A stretch of DNA of 64,000 bases from Takakia lepidozioides (GCA_030704615.1 CM060734.1:58792042-58856041), one strand, 5' to 3'; counted from the first letter of the stretch, positions 10,015 to 21,600 are shown. Notes: a model not told the origin generated them from the sequence alone. Numbers and translations: made by a program.

Positions 10015-10935
10015 AGGAAAGTATCCAGAAACAGGTCACAGAGACGAGGAGAAGTTGTGGGAATGGTGGGACAACCGAGGGAAAAAGGTTAATGCCTGTT
10101 AGATTATAGAGGGCAGACGCAATTCAGCATAGGAACTAGTGTGATAAGCTGAGTTGGGTGTTTCCTAGAACAAATGTAGGCTGTCATTATCAGCTGCAAG
10201 GCAAGGAAGTATGCATGATTTGTGTAGAAGCAGTGATAGCTGAAAGAGCAGGGATAGAGTATGGGTCCAGATTCATCCAAGAGGGCCAGATTTCAAGCAT
10301 GATTACCTATGATTACCTGTGGATTTAGCTATAAGAAACCTGCATGGGTAGATGGTGAACTGGAAGCCGCAGGAGTAGCGGCACAATTGATAAAATCAAG
10401 CACTGCTAAAAAGGCACCTTCTTCAACACATTTCACCCTGTTTTTCCCTCTTATCAGAACCGGCCCTAAATTTCAATGTCTGCAAGTTAGCTGGTTGAGT
10501 GAATCTAGTTTGGAGTGACTTTGACATGATATTGCCAATGTGACAACAGGAAAGTATCGAAAAACAGTTAACGGAGATGAGGGGAAGCTGTGGAATGAAT
10601 ACTTTTCTGACCCCAGTCAATGGTGGGACAACCGAGGCAAAAAGGTAAATGCCTGTTGGATTACAGAGAGTAACAGATGCAATTGAGAATAGGAACTTGT
10701 GTGGTAAGTTGAGTTGGGTGTTTGTTGGAACAAATGTAGGCTGTCATTGTCAGCTGCTAACAGCAATGCAAGGATATATGCATGATCTATGCAGAGGCAT
10801 GGATAGCTGAAGGAGCAGGGATAGAGTGTGGGTCCAGATCATCCAAGAAAGCCGGATTTCAAGCTCCAGATTACCGATGATTCCCTGTGGAAGGATAGCT
10901 ACAAGAAACCTGCATGGGTAGATGGTCATGGGTAG
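10015..10935 (+). pseudogene. Two PDF (OSB-type) cassettes in CACTA-1
   Basis: Two tandem cassettes each hold an exon-like N half and C half. First: KYPETGHRDEEKLWEWWDNR near 10020-10075, followed by a GT donor-like site, and PDFK plus KKPAWVDGELEA near 10287-10370. Second: KLWNEYFSDPSQWWDNRGKK near 10583-10640 followed by GTAAAT, and PDFKLQITDDSLWKDSYKKP near 10855-10910. FFSDPxQWWDNR and PDFKxxxTxxxLWxxxxxxPxWV are hallmarks of the OSB PDF motif, which binds single-stranded DNA in plant organelles. The spacing implies an intron of about 220 bp between the halves. Both cassettes look like captured, decaying gene fragments. Confidence 0.65.
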
Positions 10936-11610
10936 ATGGTAGATAGTTTGGAGTGACTTTGATATGATACTGCCAAAGTGACAATAAAAAAGTATCCATA
11001 AACAGGTAACAGTAGCAGATGCAATTCAGCACAGGCACTAAGGCAAACTCTCCTTCCCCGTAAGGATGTGTTTTGGTATCTGAGCGAATAAATATTTTAT
11101 CTAAGAATATAATTTCAAAAATTCGTTATTTAATAATGTGCCACTGTCCCATGTTGGTCAATAATAATAATTATAATAACAAATAATAATTATTATTATT
11201 TTAGTAATTATAATAACAATAAAGTAAATCTACAACCCCCAACAGCGACGCGTGTCAATTGACATGAGGAACCACGTGTCAAAATCACGATGCGACACAT
11301 GCTGACGTCTGATTCCCTCCTCTGCAGTCGGATGACGTCGCAGTCTGACACGTGGCGTGTTCTGTAGAGAGCACGTGTCTCTATTACACAACGGCTGACA
11401 TGGACCCATTCAGTCATTCAGTAATGCCAGTGTATGACTACCCCCACAGCTGCTAGCGCCACGTGACAGCCAGCTTGGAGAGTCATATCTGCCATGTCAC
11501 AACTGACTAGGTCTTTACGTCTGCAGAGTCAGGAAGTCGTAAATGGCTTCCATGACTGCATTTGCAGTCATAACACAGAGACGTAAAAGCCGCAATTTGT
11601 TGTAGTGATG

Positions 11611-12905
11611 GTATCCAATGGTGACAACTGAGGTGGTTCTGGTGCAATCCCCGCACTCTCCTCCTCTCTTGATGGTACAAAAGCCTCCACCCAGATTTGT
11701 TGTACCCGTCGATCAGCAACCCGCTGCAAATCCTTGCTCGTGCCCCACAATAGAGTCTGAGCAACCATGACAGGCAACTCCGCCATACCATACATGTCAT
11801 CCTGCTCTCCTGGAGGTGTGTCATCCTCTGAATGAGCGTTGCCCTCTAGCAACTTTCTAGGCCAAGTCACTGCAGCTGTGAATGCTGCTAGTGTCGGCAT
11901 CTTGCCCCGCTGGGCAACCGCAACTCCTCATATGAATGTCACAGGGAGCTGCACACGCCGGTCCTCCCCTGATTGCCATCCAGGCCTATAGGAAGCTGAC
12001 TCCTCCCAAAAATCTAGGGTGAAGCCCATGGGGTACAATACTGCCCCACCAACCAGGATATCGTACGAGACCGCGTCTGTCACAATGGCCTTGGCTCGCA
12101 TCGTTGAGCCATCTGTAGGGTGATCCAGCCGTAGTCTGATAGCAAACTCACGCCGTGTCATGCCCCGAGCCTGCTCCGATCCTCCCAGAGACGTATGTAT
12201 CTAGAAAGGATAAGGCTCCATATCCGCCTTCGTGAGGCCCTAGCTTGCAATAGCAGCTCTGCCCAGCATCAATGGCTGAGCTCCCGAGTCCAACAAGACC
12301 TGCAGTGGCCGGTACCTCTTGCCTGATGATCCACTCAAACAGAAAATGCCATCCTGGTTGTCTAACATGACAACTCCATGTGTCACCATGGCGCGCTCAA
12401 TGGCTGGCATAGCTGGCAGCTCCATCAACCTGGCAGCTGCAGCTTGCCATGGTGCCGCCGTGGCAGTCTTGACCCTCAAATCCGAGGATCCCTCCGGCAT
12501 TACACCTCTCACTATCTCCGCAGAAAATGAAGTAACCTTCCCACTCTCACAGAGTGTAGCTGCCAGCCTGAACACCTCAGCTGGTCTTACCCCCGGCGTC
12601 GCAATCATGGTAGCCGAGAACAATGGAGCCTGACACACATATGTGGTCGCCCCCAACAGCACACTAGCTACCGTAGCCTTGGCAGCAGGTAGTAGCTGCC
12701 CGTGTGGCTCTCCCTAATGGCATAGTAATCTCCGCCTCAATAGCAATCGGGCGAAAATTAGGTACCATGGATGGCGTCGACACTGTCTCCGCCAATGTGA
12801 ATAATTGAGGTAGCCTAGCCTGACGGCATGCCTCCCCACGCTATGGATCCAACTCCACCTCCGCACCTCATGGCTCAGGAACTCGTGCTGCACCTCGTGG
12901 CTCAT
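11611..12905 (-). pseudogene. Aspartic protease and linker of the DNMT/PHD retroelement
   Basis: The catalytic motif VLLDSGAQPLMLGRAA (about 12240-12290) and, 70-90 residues later, YDILVGGAVLYPMGF (about 12030-12070) are the two landmarks of retroviral-type proteases. The three open segments 12662-12240, 12161-11928 and 11900-11611 share one frame, so only stop codons interrupt it. The frame runs through a Pro/Glu-rich linker (EEESAGIAPEPPQLSPLDT) straight into the CACTA-1 insertion point and continues, in frame, in the methyltransferase on the other side. It would have cut the polyprotein into gag, DNMT, RT and integrase units. Confidence 0.8.
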
Positions 12906-13187
12906 GAACTCGTGCTGTTCCTCGAGTCACGGCTGCAACAGACTCCACCTGCACTAGTGGTAGTGTTGCTCCGCACATGAATCCCATGCCTCCCATATCT
13001 TCTCCTCAGGAGCAGGAGACCATGGCCCCCCTTACCACCTGAGCTGTAGCCATGGTAGCGAGCCTCTGCTCTAGCTGCTGAAGCCGGTTGGCCATGCCTT
13101 GGTCAACACCCTAACCTCCACGTCCTTGGCCATGTTGAGCTTGCCCTTGGCCTGCACCTCATGCCTGGCCACCTCGTCCTCTCTGGG

Positions 13188-14490
13188 CTACCCTACCTCG
13201 CCCCCAACCACCATTGTTCCCTTGGAACTGGCCTGGGCGCAACTCAGGATGCAAACCATAATACTGGGCCTCTCCATGCCCGTGCTTGCCACAATGCCCA
13301 CACTGCAACTGTGCAGGCTGTGCATATGCCGGCCCTTTGCCTCCCTCTGGGCAATCCTTCTTGACATGGGGTCCTCACACATGTCCAACACACCACCTCT
13401 GCCCGTTGTTGGCCTGCAAATGAAGGAAGAGACCTCTGCATCTGAGGTCCTCTCTGTCCTTCCCTGGGCTTCACCTGGGGCCCCTTGTTGTCCTTGAGCA
13501 CGTTGAGGTAGTGGTTGGCTAGGAGCACCACTACCCCGTGGTGTCTCCTTAGCAAATCCCACCATGACCACTCGTTTCTCCACCATGTTGAGCTCTATCT
13601 GCTCTACCAGCAAAAACATATTTGCTAAAGTGGGATGGGCCGCTTGTAGGAGAGTTGCATCCCGCACCCTTCTCCTCAGCTCCTTGTCCAATATCCCATA
13701 CCAAAATTGGACTGCCTGAGCTTCTGTAACCCCTTGGGTTACATTTATCAAGCGCCTCATGCGAGTGAAAGCCTCCCTCAAGCTCTCAGTAGGCCTCCGT
13801 TGGAACTCTTGCAAGCTCCGCAACTTCTCTGTCCTCACCCTTGGTAGTTCCCTCTCAACTCTTTGAAGAACTCACAACAGGGTTGAAGGCAGGCACGGGT
13901 ACTGGTGCTGGTGCGGTAGTGGCTTGGGTGAATGTCATAGCTACGGTACCACCTGTCCCACTGCTGCTTGCTGAAGTTGCCGGTGCAACGACAGGTGTAG
14001 CCATTGCCCTCGTGACTCTAGTGCCCCTAGTGATGGAGACATAGTCGGGTGACCAGTACATCCTCCACTCCTCGATCTCAACCTCATGCCCCGCCTAAAC
14101 TCATGGTAATCATCCATAGGGGGCCCTCAAGGTGCTAAAACAGCCCCTTCCATGCCATGAAAGGCGTAAATAGTTGTGGATTGCGCATTTGCTGCAAATC
14201 ACACCAACTATCAAACTCTTGGATAAAATCATCCAACCGATGGTGCCCACCGCCCCAGAGTACCTTCGTGGCCCCTTGGTAGCTCCATACATCTCCTCCA
14301 TTGTGTCCCACAACAATGGCAAGGAAACAACTTGCACCGCCGGTGTGAGTCCTCCTGATTCACAATCCGAATCAGAACCTTCCGTTAAAGACACAGGAGG
14401 TGAAGGTGGCCTAAACCGCACACCTCGTCTCGTGTACCCACTAGTATCACTAGTGCTCGAACCGGCACTGTTCCTAGCAATTAGTGGCAC
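13188..14490 (-). pseudogene. gag of the DNMT/PHD retroelement
   Basis: Capsid-type sequence is readable on the minus strand in shifting frames. It includes LDDFIQEFDSWCDLQQM-like residues near 14190 and RRPTESLREAFTRMRRLINV with AVQFWYGILDKELRRRV near 13800-13680, the pattern of retrotransposon gag. Two zinc-knuckle-like Cys/His stretches are scattered across two frames near 13400-13290 (VVCWTC and, downstream, a CGHCGKHGHG-like stretch). At least three frameshifts separate the parts. Gag would form the particle that packages element RNA. Confidence 0.65.
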
Positions 14491-15169
14491 CTCCGTGTTG
14501 ACAAACTATCACTCAACCGGTCATGAACATGTCCCTAATCCCCTATCCACAAGGTACCGGGTAGAGAACCTGTTGCGGCTTATGGTTTGGAATACTAGGT
14601 TCCTAACATAGCCTACACCTGCACCTGCATCCACCGCAAGCACTCCTATGGTTGGCTGGTAATCACCTCCAACCTCACCACAGGAGAAACAATGATGGTC
14701 TGACTGGTCATCACCCCAGCCTCACCATCGACAACATGCTCTAGGACTGGCCGGTGATCAAATCCGGACCAATCACCTATAAAAACAAGCGCCTACACAA
14801 AACGAACATAGCGCACAGTCAAACATGCAGGTATGGAGGGGATCCAAACACAAGAAATCAGAACGACAACTCCCCCACACTAAAAACAACTCCACGGTGT
14901 TGCTCCTGCAATGACACCCCAGCCCAAACCCGGACTGACTCTTGCCTCCACCTACGGAAAGGTCTTGGCCTAATGAGAGGGTGAAAAACTACGATGAAGA
15001 GAAACTAAAGCCATGCCTAACCCCAGCATGCCCTCATCCCAACACTCTTCCTCTCCTCTCTTCTCTCACACTGCATGACCATGGGAATATCATGAAGATA
15101 CTCCTCAAACCGCCCTCCACGAGCTTCAAAATTTGGCCTTCAAGACCACATGTTAGTCCTCAAGCAGTC

Positions 15170-15535
15170 TACCAGTGCCTCCCCGAGTCAGCACATGCCG
15201 TCCACAGGTCAACACACACCACAAACCAACACAGGCCCACACAGATCACTGGTCACAGCCGTCACAGCCCCACACAGGCCACAGCCCCACAGCCCATCAC
15301 AGCCCCAAAGGCCATAGGTCACAACCTGTCACAGCTCTACACAGGTCACAGGGTCACAGCCACAGGCCACAGCCTGTCACAGCCCCCTCACAGCCCATCA
15401 CACTGTCACAGCCTACACAAGTCACAGGGGTCACAGCCCCAAAGGCCACAGCCTGTCACAGCCCCTCACAGCCCCACAGGCCACAGGGCACAACCCATCA
15501 TAGCCCGTCACAGCCCCACAAGCCATAGGGCACAC
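15170..15535. repeat. CACAGCCC-type minisatellite
   Basis: Irregular tandem arrangement of CACAGCCC, GGTCACAG, GGCCACAG and CCCATCACAG words with unit lengths of roughly 8 to 20 bp. On the minus strand it reads as GGGCTGTG repeats in the leader of the retroelement. Confidence 0.85.
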
Positions 15536-15949
15536 TCATGGCCACTCATGGCAGTTTAGCCATTTCTCCAAGGGGTTTAGCCACGCCAAGCTAGGGTTTG
15601 TGTCTCTTGGGCTCTAGGCTTCTTTGCACCGAGCTATGGCGGCTGTGAGGAAATCAACAAGGTATTCTTGCTCTTTATGGCCCCACACACCACCAATAGT
15701 AGCTCTAATTCCAAGGAAGATGTTTGCAACCGAAACTAAGTGCACAAGCTTCCTTTTTTAACTCACAAAACAGCGTCATTGATCCCTATGGCGACTAACC
15801 AAAAATGACTGACTTCCAGCCCTTGTAGGCACTCATTCATCTGCTTTTCTTGACCATAGCATGCCCTTCGCACCTAATCCAGCCCCTGCACCTGTTGCTT
15901 CAAGAGTTGTGCTCCCTTCAATTTTGAAGCTTGAAGTTGAAACCCCAAC

Positions 15950-16400
15950 TCACATAGGCCCTACAAGTGCTTTTATTTCACCCCAAGTGGAAACCAGCCC
16001 TAGCCCTTCCGTTCTAGCTCTCTAAAGCTTGAAAATAAGAGCCTCAATGGGCTGAAGGCATGCTCCACACATGCCCCACTCTCACCATAAGAGAATCAGC
16101 TCCTTTGCTTCATTTCTTACACCCACAAACTTGAAAATACAAGCTTCAGCGGGCTGAAAGCATGCTCCACACATGCCCTACAGGGAAACCAGCCCCTTTC
16201 TTTCTTTCTTGCACTCCCAAACCTGAAAGTACAAGCCTTCAACAGGCTGAAAGCATGCTCCACACATGCATTGCCCTCACATAAGGGAAGTCAACCTTTC
16301 CCTCTTCCTTGCTTGCCCTCCAAGCTTGAAGATGGAAGCTTCAATGAGCTGAATACATGCTCCACACATGCAACCTCTTCACACAAGAGGTATCAGCCCC
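15950..16400. repeat. ~95-bp imperfect tandem repeat
   Basis: The core GCATGCTCCACACATGC (itself partly palindromic) recurs at about 16060, 16157, 16251 and 16351, each within a ~95-bp unit that also carries CTTGAA...AAGCTTCAA...GGCTGA and CAGCCCC. It lies in the retroelement leader. Confidence 0.8.
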
Positions 16401-17060
16401 CTATCTTGGCTCCTTGGCTCTTTGATGCTCTCTAAGACAAGACTAAGCACTCCATAGCCTTTGAAACCCTAAGGCTTATATTTCCAGCCACAAGACACTC
16501 CTCTTGTGGTGCAAGAGCTCTTCTTCCAAGCTCTGAAACCCTAGGTGCACATTCCATGGCCTTGCCGCACCTCTTAGCTCCTGTTCCAGCCCTGCTCTTG
16601 CCATGACAAGAGCCCTCTCAATGCTGAAGCTCGAGATTGAAACCCAATCTCAACATACTCCACAAAGTGCACTGATTTGCCCCAAGCCAAATCAGTCCTT
16701 TCGCTTGGTCTTGCAATCCTTCACACAATGAAAGCTCGCATTCCCAAGTCCAGTTCTCAGCTTTGCCACCAAAGCCACTATAACCTGCTCTTGACTGGTC
16801 CTCTTCCCAATCGTGCTTGCTCATGCATGTACACAATTTGAAACCATCAAGGTGCTCTGGAATTACCTGCAGCATGGTGCTTTCATCTCTGAAGCTGAAG
16901 ATCGAATGCCAAGGTCTACCACCTCGTAATCCACATCGCCTCCGCTTCTAACAACCAAGGGCTCAACGGTACTCCTTGCATAACAACTTGGTTTCTCTCA
17001 TCCTCAAGCAAAAACCACAAGTGCTACAACTAACTCGTATCTGGCACTCACAGATACGAG

Positions 17061-17075
17061 CTCATCTTTCTCGAG
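17061..17075 (-). promoter_or_regulatory. Self-complementary primer-binding site
   Basis: On the minus strand the 15 bases directly abutting the end of the 5' LTR read CTCGAGAAAGATGAG. This is perfectly complementary to 17241-17255 within the LTR, whose minus-strand sequence is CTCATCTTTCTCGAG (also at 1702-1716 in the other LTR). No match to the usual initiator-Met tRNA site TGGTATCAGAGC is seen. This is the arrangement of Tf1/sushi-type self-priming, where the 5' end of the transcript folds back as primer. Confidence 0.7.
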
Positions 17076-17402
17076 TGATAAAGAAGAAGAATACAAGCAC
17101 AAGCTCATGCGAGCTCACAAAGCTGAAGCATAAACTCATGCATATATAATCTCATCACTCAAATACAAGTCAAGCCAAGTGCACCCCACGCCATGGGGAA
17201 TCCATACTACGGCGCCATAGCTAGGCGCGGTGAGGCTCAACTCGAGAAAGATGAGCCTCCCGCGCTTGCCGTGAAGATAACCACTCCAAGGCCTAAATCT
17301 GCCTTTACCCCTGGATTGACACTTGGGCCAATCCCAAATGTCAATATGTAAAAGCTAGCTATTTCCTAGCTAGTTTCACACTAGTGGTAAAATAACTTGA
17401 CA
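17076..17402 (-). repeat. 5' LTR of the DNMT/PHD retroelement
   Basis: 327 bp with TG...CA ends. If the element self-primes, transcription should start near 17255 (minus strand), making 17402-17256 the U3 part; GTTATCT about 20-25 bases upstream could serve as a weak TATA. The flank beyond 17402 (ACTTATTG) shows no copy of the 177-bp repeat seen beside the left LTR, so this LTR may be 5'-truncated. Confidence 0.8.
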
Positions 17403-18163
17403 ACTTATTGTTGTGCATTTTACACTTGTGTTGTCAACATGTTGATATTTATAAGGGCCGGATTTATAGCTGAACACAAAATAAATCAATAGGAATATTA
17501 CCGGTTGTAAAAAAATTATCTCGGAAATTGACCGGGTATAGTTACCACTAAGAGGCAGCAACCGACTGCCCAACCCACTTAGCCAATTGCTGTTGGGAAT
17601 GAGCGGGCTACTGGCTGGTTCAACTGAAATTATTTCTCGGACGTTGTTCAGGATTGACGTGATCCTGTCTTCCGCAGGAGAAGCTGCATCAAGGAAGCAT
17701 ATTGCAATCAAGTTTAATGTCTAAGGCACAAAGATGGGTATATTTTCTCCTTTTCTTTTTCTTTTTCTTTTTCTTTTTCTAAAGGGAATGTTTATTTATT
17801 TAGGAACAGGGGCGAAGGCCCTGGCAGAATTTTATTAAGAGAATGTATATACAAAGGTGAATAACAACTGCATTCTACAATATTGCTCCCTGCATCCCAG
17901 AATTTATGTTCTCATGAAAACTGAAAAATCAGAAAGAAACAAGTTCATCCAACAGCTCAATGTTTGTCGCCTTTACCTGTGGACTTGGCCAACAAAATTA
18001 CATCCATCAATTTGCCATACGGGTGAATGGCTCCGTGAAAAGTTCCGCCTGGGACAAGGCCAATAAATAGTTAAAAAGTTAAAACTTCATACGTCTCTAT
18101 GGATGAGTACACTTGTGAATAAACTCAACATGGATGATAACCAACAGGCGCACCACATCACGC
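17403..18163. other. Intergenic DNA with CTTTTT microsatellite and a LINE-like tail
   Basis: A (CTTTTT)n tract occupies about 17746-17782. It is followed by TTTATTTATTTAGGAACAGG and GGCGAAGGCCCTGGCAG plus AATTTTATTAA (17790-17842). Read on the minus strand this is an AATAAAATT...GCCAGGGCcttcGCCCCTG stem-loop and A-rich end like many LINE 3' tails. A related tail is at 28612-28672. No gene is seen. Confidence 0.5.
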
Positions 18164-18169
18164 CACGTG
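18164..18169 (+). promoter_or_regulatory. G-box/ABRE-like element (CACGTG)
   Basis: CCACGTGTC lies about 335 bp upstream of the TATA box of the lipase gene. CACGTG cores are bound by plant bZIP and bHLH factors; use here is not shown. Confidence 0.35.
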
Positions 18170-18499
18170 TCGGACGATTTTTCTTACCTTGCGTGTAAGG
18201 TAATTTCATGGAAATCGTACAGACTAAAAAAGGGGCAATGACGACGCTGCTTGCCAAAGTCAAAGACGACGTGAATTGTATTCTCCAGGCCGAGTTGGTG
18301 TGGTAAATGGACGGTAATTATTCCGGCTGCGGGCCACCGATTAGCCCCGTAATTTCCCGTACGACACCGTCCACGCTGTAAATGTACGATGGTTCATTAT
18401 GCCGCGTGGCTAGATCGAGGCGGTTGGATACTAACCAGGGGCTGGAGTGTAACCGGGGTTAGGAAGCGCAGTAACCGCCATGGCCTTCGCCGAGCGCAG

Positions 18500-18506
18500 T
18501 ATAAAG
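18500..18506 (+). promoter_or_regulatory. TATA box of the lipase gene
   Basis: TATAAAG precedes a pyrimidine-rich leader and sits 190 bp before the chosen ATG at 18696. Transcription would begin near 18530. Confidence 0.55.
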
Positions 18507-18695
18507 CCCCACTGCTTCCTAGCTCCCCGTTTTTCTGCTTCCCACATTTCGCTTTTCTCGCGCACTGTAGTTCACATCTCACGCTCCGTCTTTCAAGCTT
18601 CCTCGCGATCTCTTTCTTTAATATTGTTGCCGAGTTTTATAACGATTGCTTAGTTCTGCAGTGTTGCTTTCTTATTAATCAGCTGGTTTTTCTCT

Positions 18696-21600
18696 ATGCC
18701 GTCCCTCGTGGCGGCACCCGTGACTTGGTCTGTCTTGTTTGCTACTTCAGAGAGTACTATGGCGATGGGGAGGCCATCCCCGGCAGAGAATCTGCTTGCG
18801 GTGCAGAATCTGTCGTCGTCATTCCTCTGCCATCTGAAGGAGGCGCGTTTGCCCTGGAGAGCGCTCAAAAGCCTGGCGGTGGCGATCAATTCGATCTCCT
18901 CTCCCTTCCAGCTGCACTCCCCGAGGGTGTGGATCGCGAAGCTCAAGAGGGAGGGGAAACCTGACTTGTCATTCCAATTTCCAGCCCTGTGGTTACCGAG
19001 ATTTGGTGGTGTCGGTATGAAGGAGATGGATGAAGTAAGCATCAGACGTGATCTTGCGCTTCAATCGGCTGTCGTGGATTCCGAGTCTGAGAGGCGCGTT
19101 GTTCCTTTCGTCAATGCGCGGGGGCAAAGGCTTTTCACGCAATCATGGACCCCCGTATGTCAGAATATGAAGTAAGTACTTTGAAAGAGAGGGAGAAGTT
19201 GTTTTACTCTGTGTAGCAGTACAGTAGAAATACTTTGATTGGCATGAAACAAGAGGGACTTGAGAGGGAGAAAGGAGGGGGGTTCAGTAGAGGGTTAAAC
19301 ACATTTTAGTTCAGAAGTTGTTGAGTCTGATCATTGTATGCCCCTTCTGTGAGCGATGATGAAGAACTAACAGCATACAGACAAAGGGACTTGCATCTAC
19401 CATAATCTTATTGTTAGTGTGCATTGGACATGGTGGTAAGCATTAGGCATTTTCGAGCTCCTAGCAGATAACCCCCTGATTGGCAACCTGACTTCCATTC
19501 AGATCCACATAGGTGTGTGTTGGATGTCAATTTATGTAGAATCCAGGTGGATAATGGAGTAATCTGGTCACCTTGTAACCTTGTGTGCATGAACGATCGG
19601 GGGGGGGGGGGGGGGGGCAAGCAACGAGAGGTATATGTGAACAATTGGAAATTAGTACTACCTAATAACAATCTAAACTTGAATGTGACGCAGGGGTGCT
19701 CTGGCTGTAAACAAACAGACACAGGACTCTTCATGATGTCATTGAGAAACACTGAGGCATTCAGAGCTTTGATAGAGGAATATGAGGGGAAGAAATAGAT
19801 CATTAGGGTTTGGAGGGATCTGCTTGTTTAATTTTGAAGTTAGAAGTGCTTCTGTGCCTGACTAATGTACTCGCAAAGTCGAAAGGGACGAATGTCATAG
19901 ATTACTCTGAATGTACCAGAAAGGGGGAGGGAGGGAGGGAGGGAGGGAGTGTACAGGTCTTTACCTGGGGAAGGATGACTGAAGATGAGAAACAAAAGGA
20001 TTCACACATCATGCTCTCCCTGTTGTTCCATATCTCCTTTTAAATCACCTCACCTCTCTCCTCAGATGATAATACGAGACTGCAGGTAGCTTCGCTTAGT
20101 ATGAGGCTGTATTTGGACTATGCTACTCAGCTGTTGCCAAATGAAGCAAAGTTAACAAGTCTCACCTCAAAAATGTTGCTGGCTTGTTTGCAGAGGACTT
20201 GTCGTTGTTTTGCATGGGCTTAATGAACACAGGTACTCCTATGGCCAGTATTATGATATAATCGGCTTCTCAGTGCCTGTTTCATATTGATACGAGAGTT
20301 GTGCATGGACATTTCCTAGTGGTTCACTGTGGTTCGATCAAGTGGTCTAAGGCAGCGCCCCCCTATGGAGGTCGATAGGCACCAACTCCCTCTGCAGAGT
20401 TTTAATGTATGTGCCTTGATTTGGGTAGTGTATGTCAACACCAACAATGGATTTTCTCTTGCAAGCACACCTGCATGCTATCATCTTTTGCCCAAAGTAC
20501 TCAGATGTGTGTGACGAATCTGTACTATGAGGATGTCTCACCACTGCTGTGCTCCAGTGGACGGTATGCGCAGTTTGCAAAGCAGCTCAACTCACAAGGC
20601 TATGGAGTGTTTGGCATGGATTGGATTGGTAAGCTTCCTCTTGCTCATTACTTCCTTTCCACATCTCTCTCTATCCTTAAGCAACCAAGAACCTGTTGAC
20701 ATTCTTACTGTAGTAGATAAAGTTGTAGGAGAAGTGCTTGCTGAATTATGATCCCTCGCCATGTCCGAAATGACGTCAATTGAGGTTTTACCATTAAATC
20801 TTGGTTACATCTGAAAATGTGTGCAGGGCATGGTGGGAGCGATGGTTTGCATGGCTATGTGGAGTCACTGGACCATGTTGTGTCGGATGTGGTATGTCGT
20901 AGTTATAAGTATTATGCTAATGGCAGAGGTGGAGTGGCAACTTGATTGCATGGGCACAACCCTTGAAAAGTTTTGGGTATGGGACAATGATGAAACTTCT
21001 TGAATACGCATCTTACATGGGATTGCTTCCATCAAGGGAATTTTTGGGTTTTGAATTCTTTTTTGTTCTTGCAGAAAGCATATTTGCAAAGGGTGGCAGC
21101 TGATTATCCAGGGTTTCCTTGCTTTATTTTTGGACACTCAACAGGCGGGGCCATTGCTTTGAAGGTACTACTATCTTACATGCTTTTTCTTGTATCAATC
21201 AATTGTGTCAGCCTTAGTCTAGTTTTGTTTCTTGTTTCGTTTCTTGTTTTTTTTTGGATTTTGAAAATTGTAACTGGCAGGCTGCATTACAACCTGGTAT
21301 GGAAAGGGTGCTAGAGGGACTTGTCTTGACATCTCCAGCAGTGCGAGTCAAGCCTGCACACCCTGTTATTGGGGTAAAGCCTTCCTCACTATTCTCTCTA
21401 GCTAGTAGGATGTCAATGTTAGACATGAGATATGCCTTCTAGTTACTATGTTGATGCGAGCCTTGTATTGGCATGTGAGTCTCTGTAAGAGGACTGTATC
21501 GCTTAGCTTCGTACCCCTGGTTAAAAACCCATAACCTGCTGTCAGAGGTTCAGTCCTTGGGGCTACAACGTGACGCATTGTGTGAATCGGATACTGAAAT

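Larger units (their letters stand above)
6695..11607. mobile_element. CACTA-1: CACTA-superfamily DNA transposon carrying PDF/PPR fragments
   Basis: The ends are CACTACAACAGATTGCGGCT and, inverted, the same with one mismatch, giving 26-bp terminal inverted repeats. They are flanked by a 3-bp target duplication ATG (6692-6694 and 11608-11610). CACTA/TAGTG ends and a 3-bp duplication are diagnostic of CACTA (EnSpm) elements. Subterminal copies of TGCAGTCAT/ATGACTGC-like words are present. No TNP2-type transposase is recognisable, so it is probably non-autonomous. The interior holds a SINE, a ~440-bp tandem duplication and repeated exon-like fragments of PDF (OSB-type) and PPR genes on the plus strand. 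Confidence 0.9.
14491..17060 (-). other. Long 5' leader of the DNMT/PHD retroelement
   Basis: About 2.5 kb between the primer site and gag without recognisable coding motifs. It contains the CACAGCCC minisatellite (15170-15535) and a ~95-bp tandem repeat (15950-16400). Plus-strand frames in this stretch are by-products of the repeats. Confidence 0.55.
1537..17402 (-). mobile_element. Gypsy-like LTR retrotransposon carrying DNMT and PHD domains (decayed)
   Basis: Two 327-bp direct repeats (1537-1863 and 17076-17402), nearly identical and both starting TG and ending CA, bracket a minus-strand polyprotein. In order it reads gag (about 14490-13188), aspartic protease (12905-11611), cytosine-5 DNA methyltransferase (6694-5730), reverse transcriptase (about 5140-4352), RNase H (4351-3869), integrase (3808-2594) and a PHD finger (2590-2303). 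A CACTA transposon interrupts it at 6695-11607. Protease and its linker share one frame. RNase H, integrase and PHD share another, broken only by stop codons. Gag, DNMT and RT carry frameshifts. The order RT-RNase H-integrase is that of Ty3/Gypsy. The element is defective. No 5-bp target duplication is evident at the 327-bp repeats; outer ends at 1359 and 17402 would give a 4-bp ACTT match. Confidence 0.85.

Noticed and set aside
13099-13497. Plus-strand 132-residue open frame in the gag region
   Set aside because: It is antisense to recognisable gag sequence and is Leu/Pro/Ser-rich from the reverse complement of a GC-rich gag; no domain.
15170-15535. Possible CRISPR-like array
   Set aside because: Units vary in length (8-20 bp) with no constant repeat plus unique spacer pattern, and the context is a eukaryotic retroelement.
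14942-15559. Plus-strand 205-residue His/Pro/Ser-rich open frame
   Set aside because: Produced by the CACAGCCC minisatellite read in frame; repeat-encoded, not a gene.
1537-17402. A standard 5-bp target duplication at the 327-bp LTRs
   Set aside because: The flanks CACAA and ACTTA do not match; only a 4-bp ACTT match appears if the outer 177-bp repeat is included.
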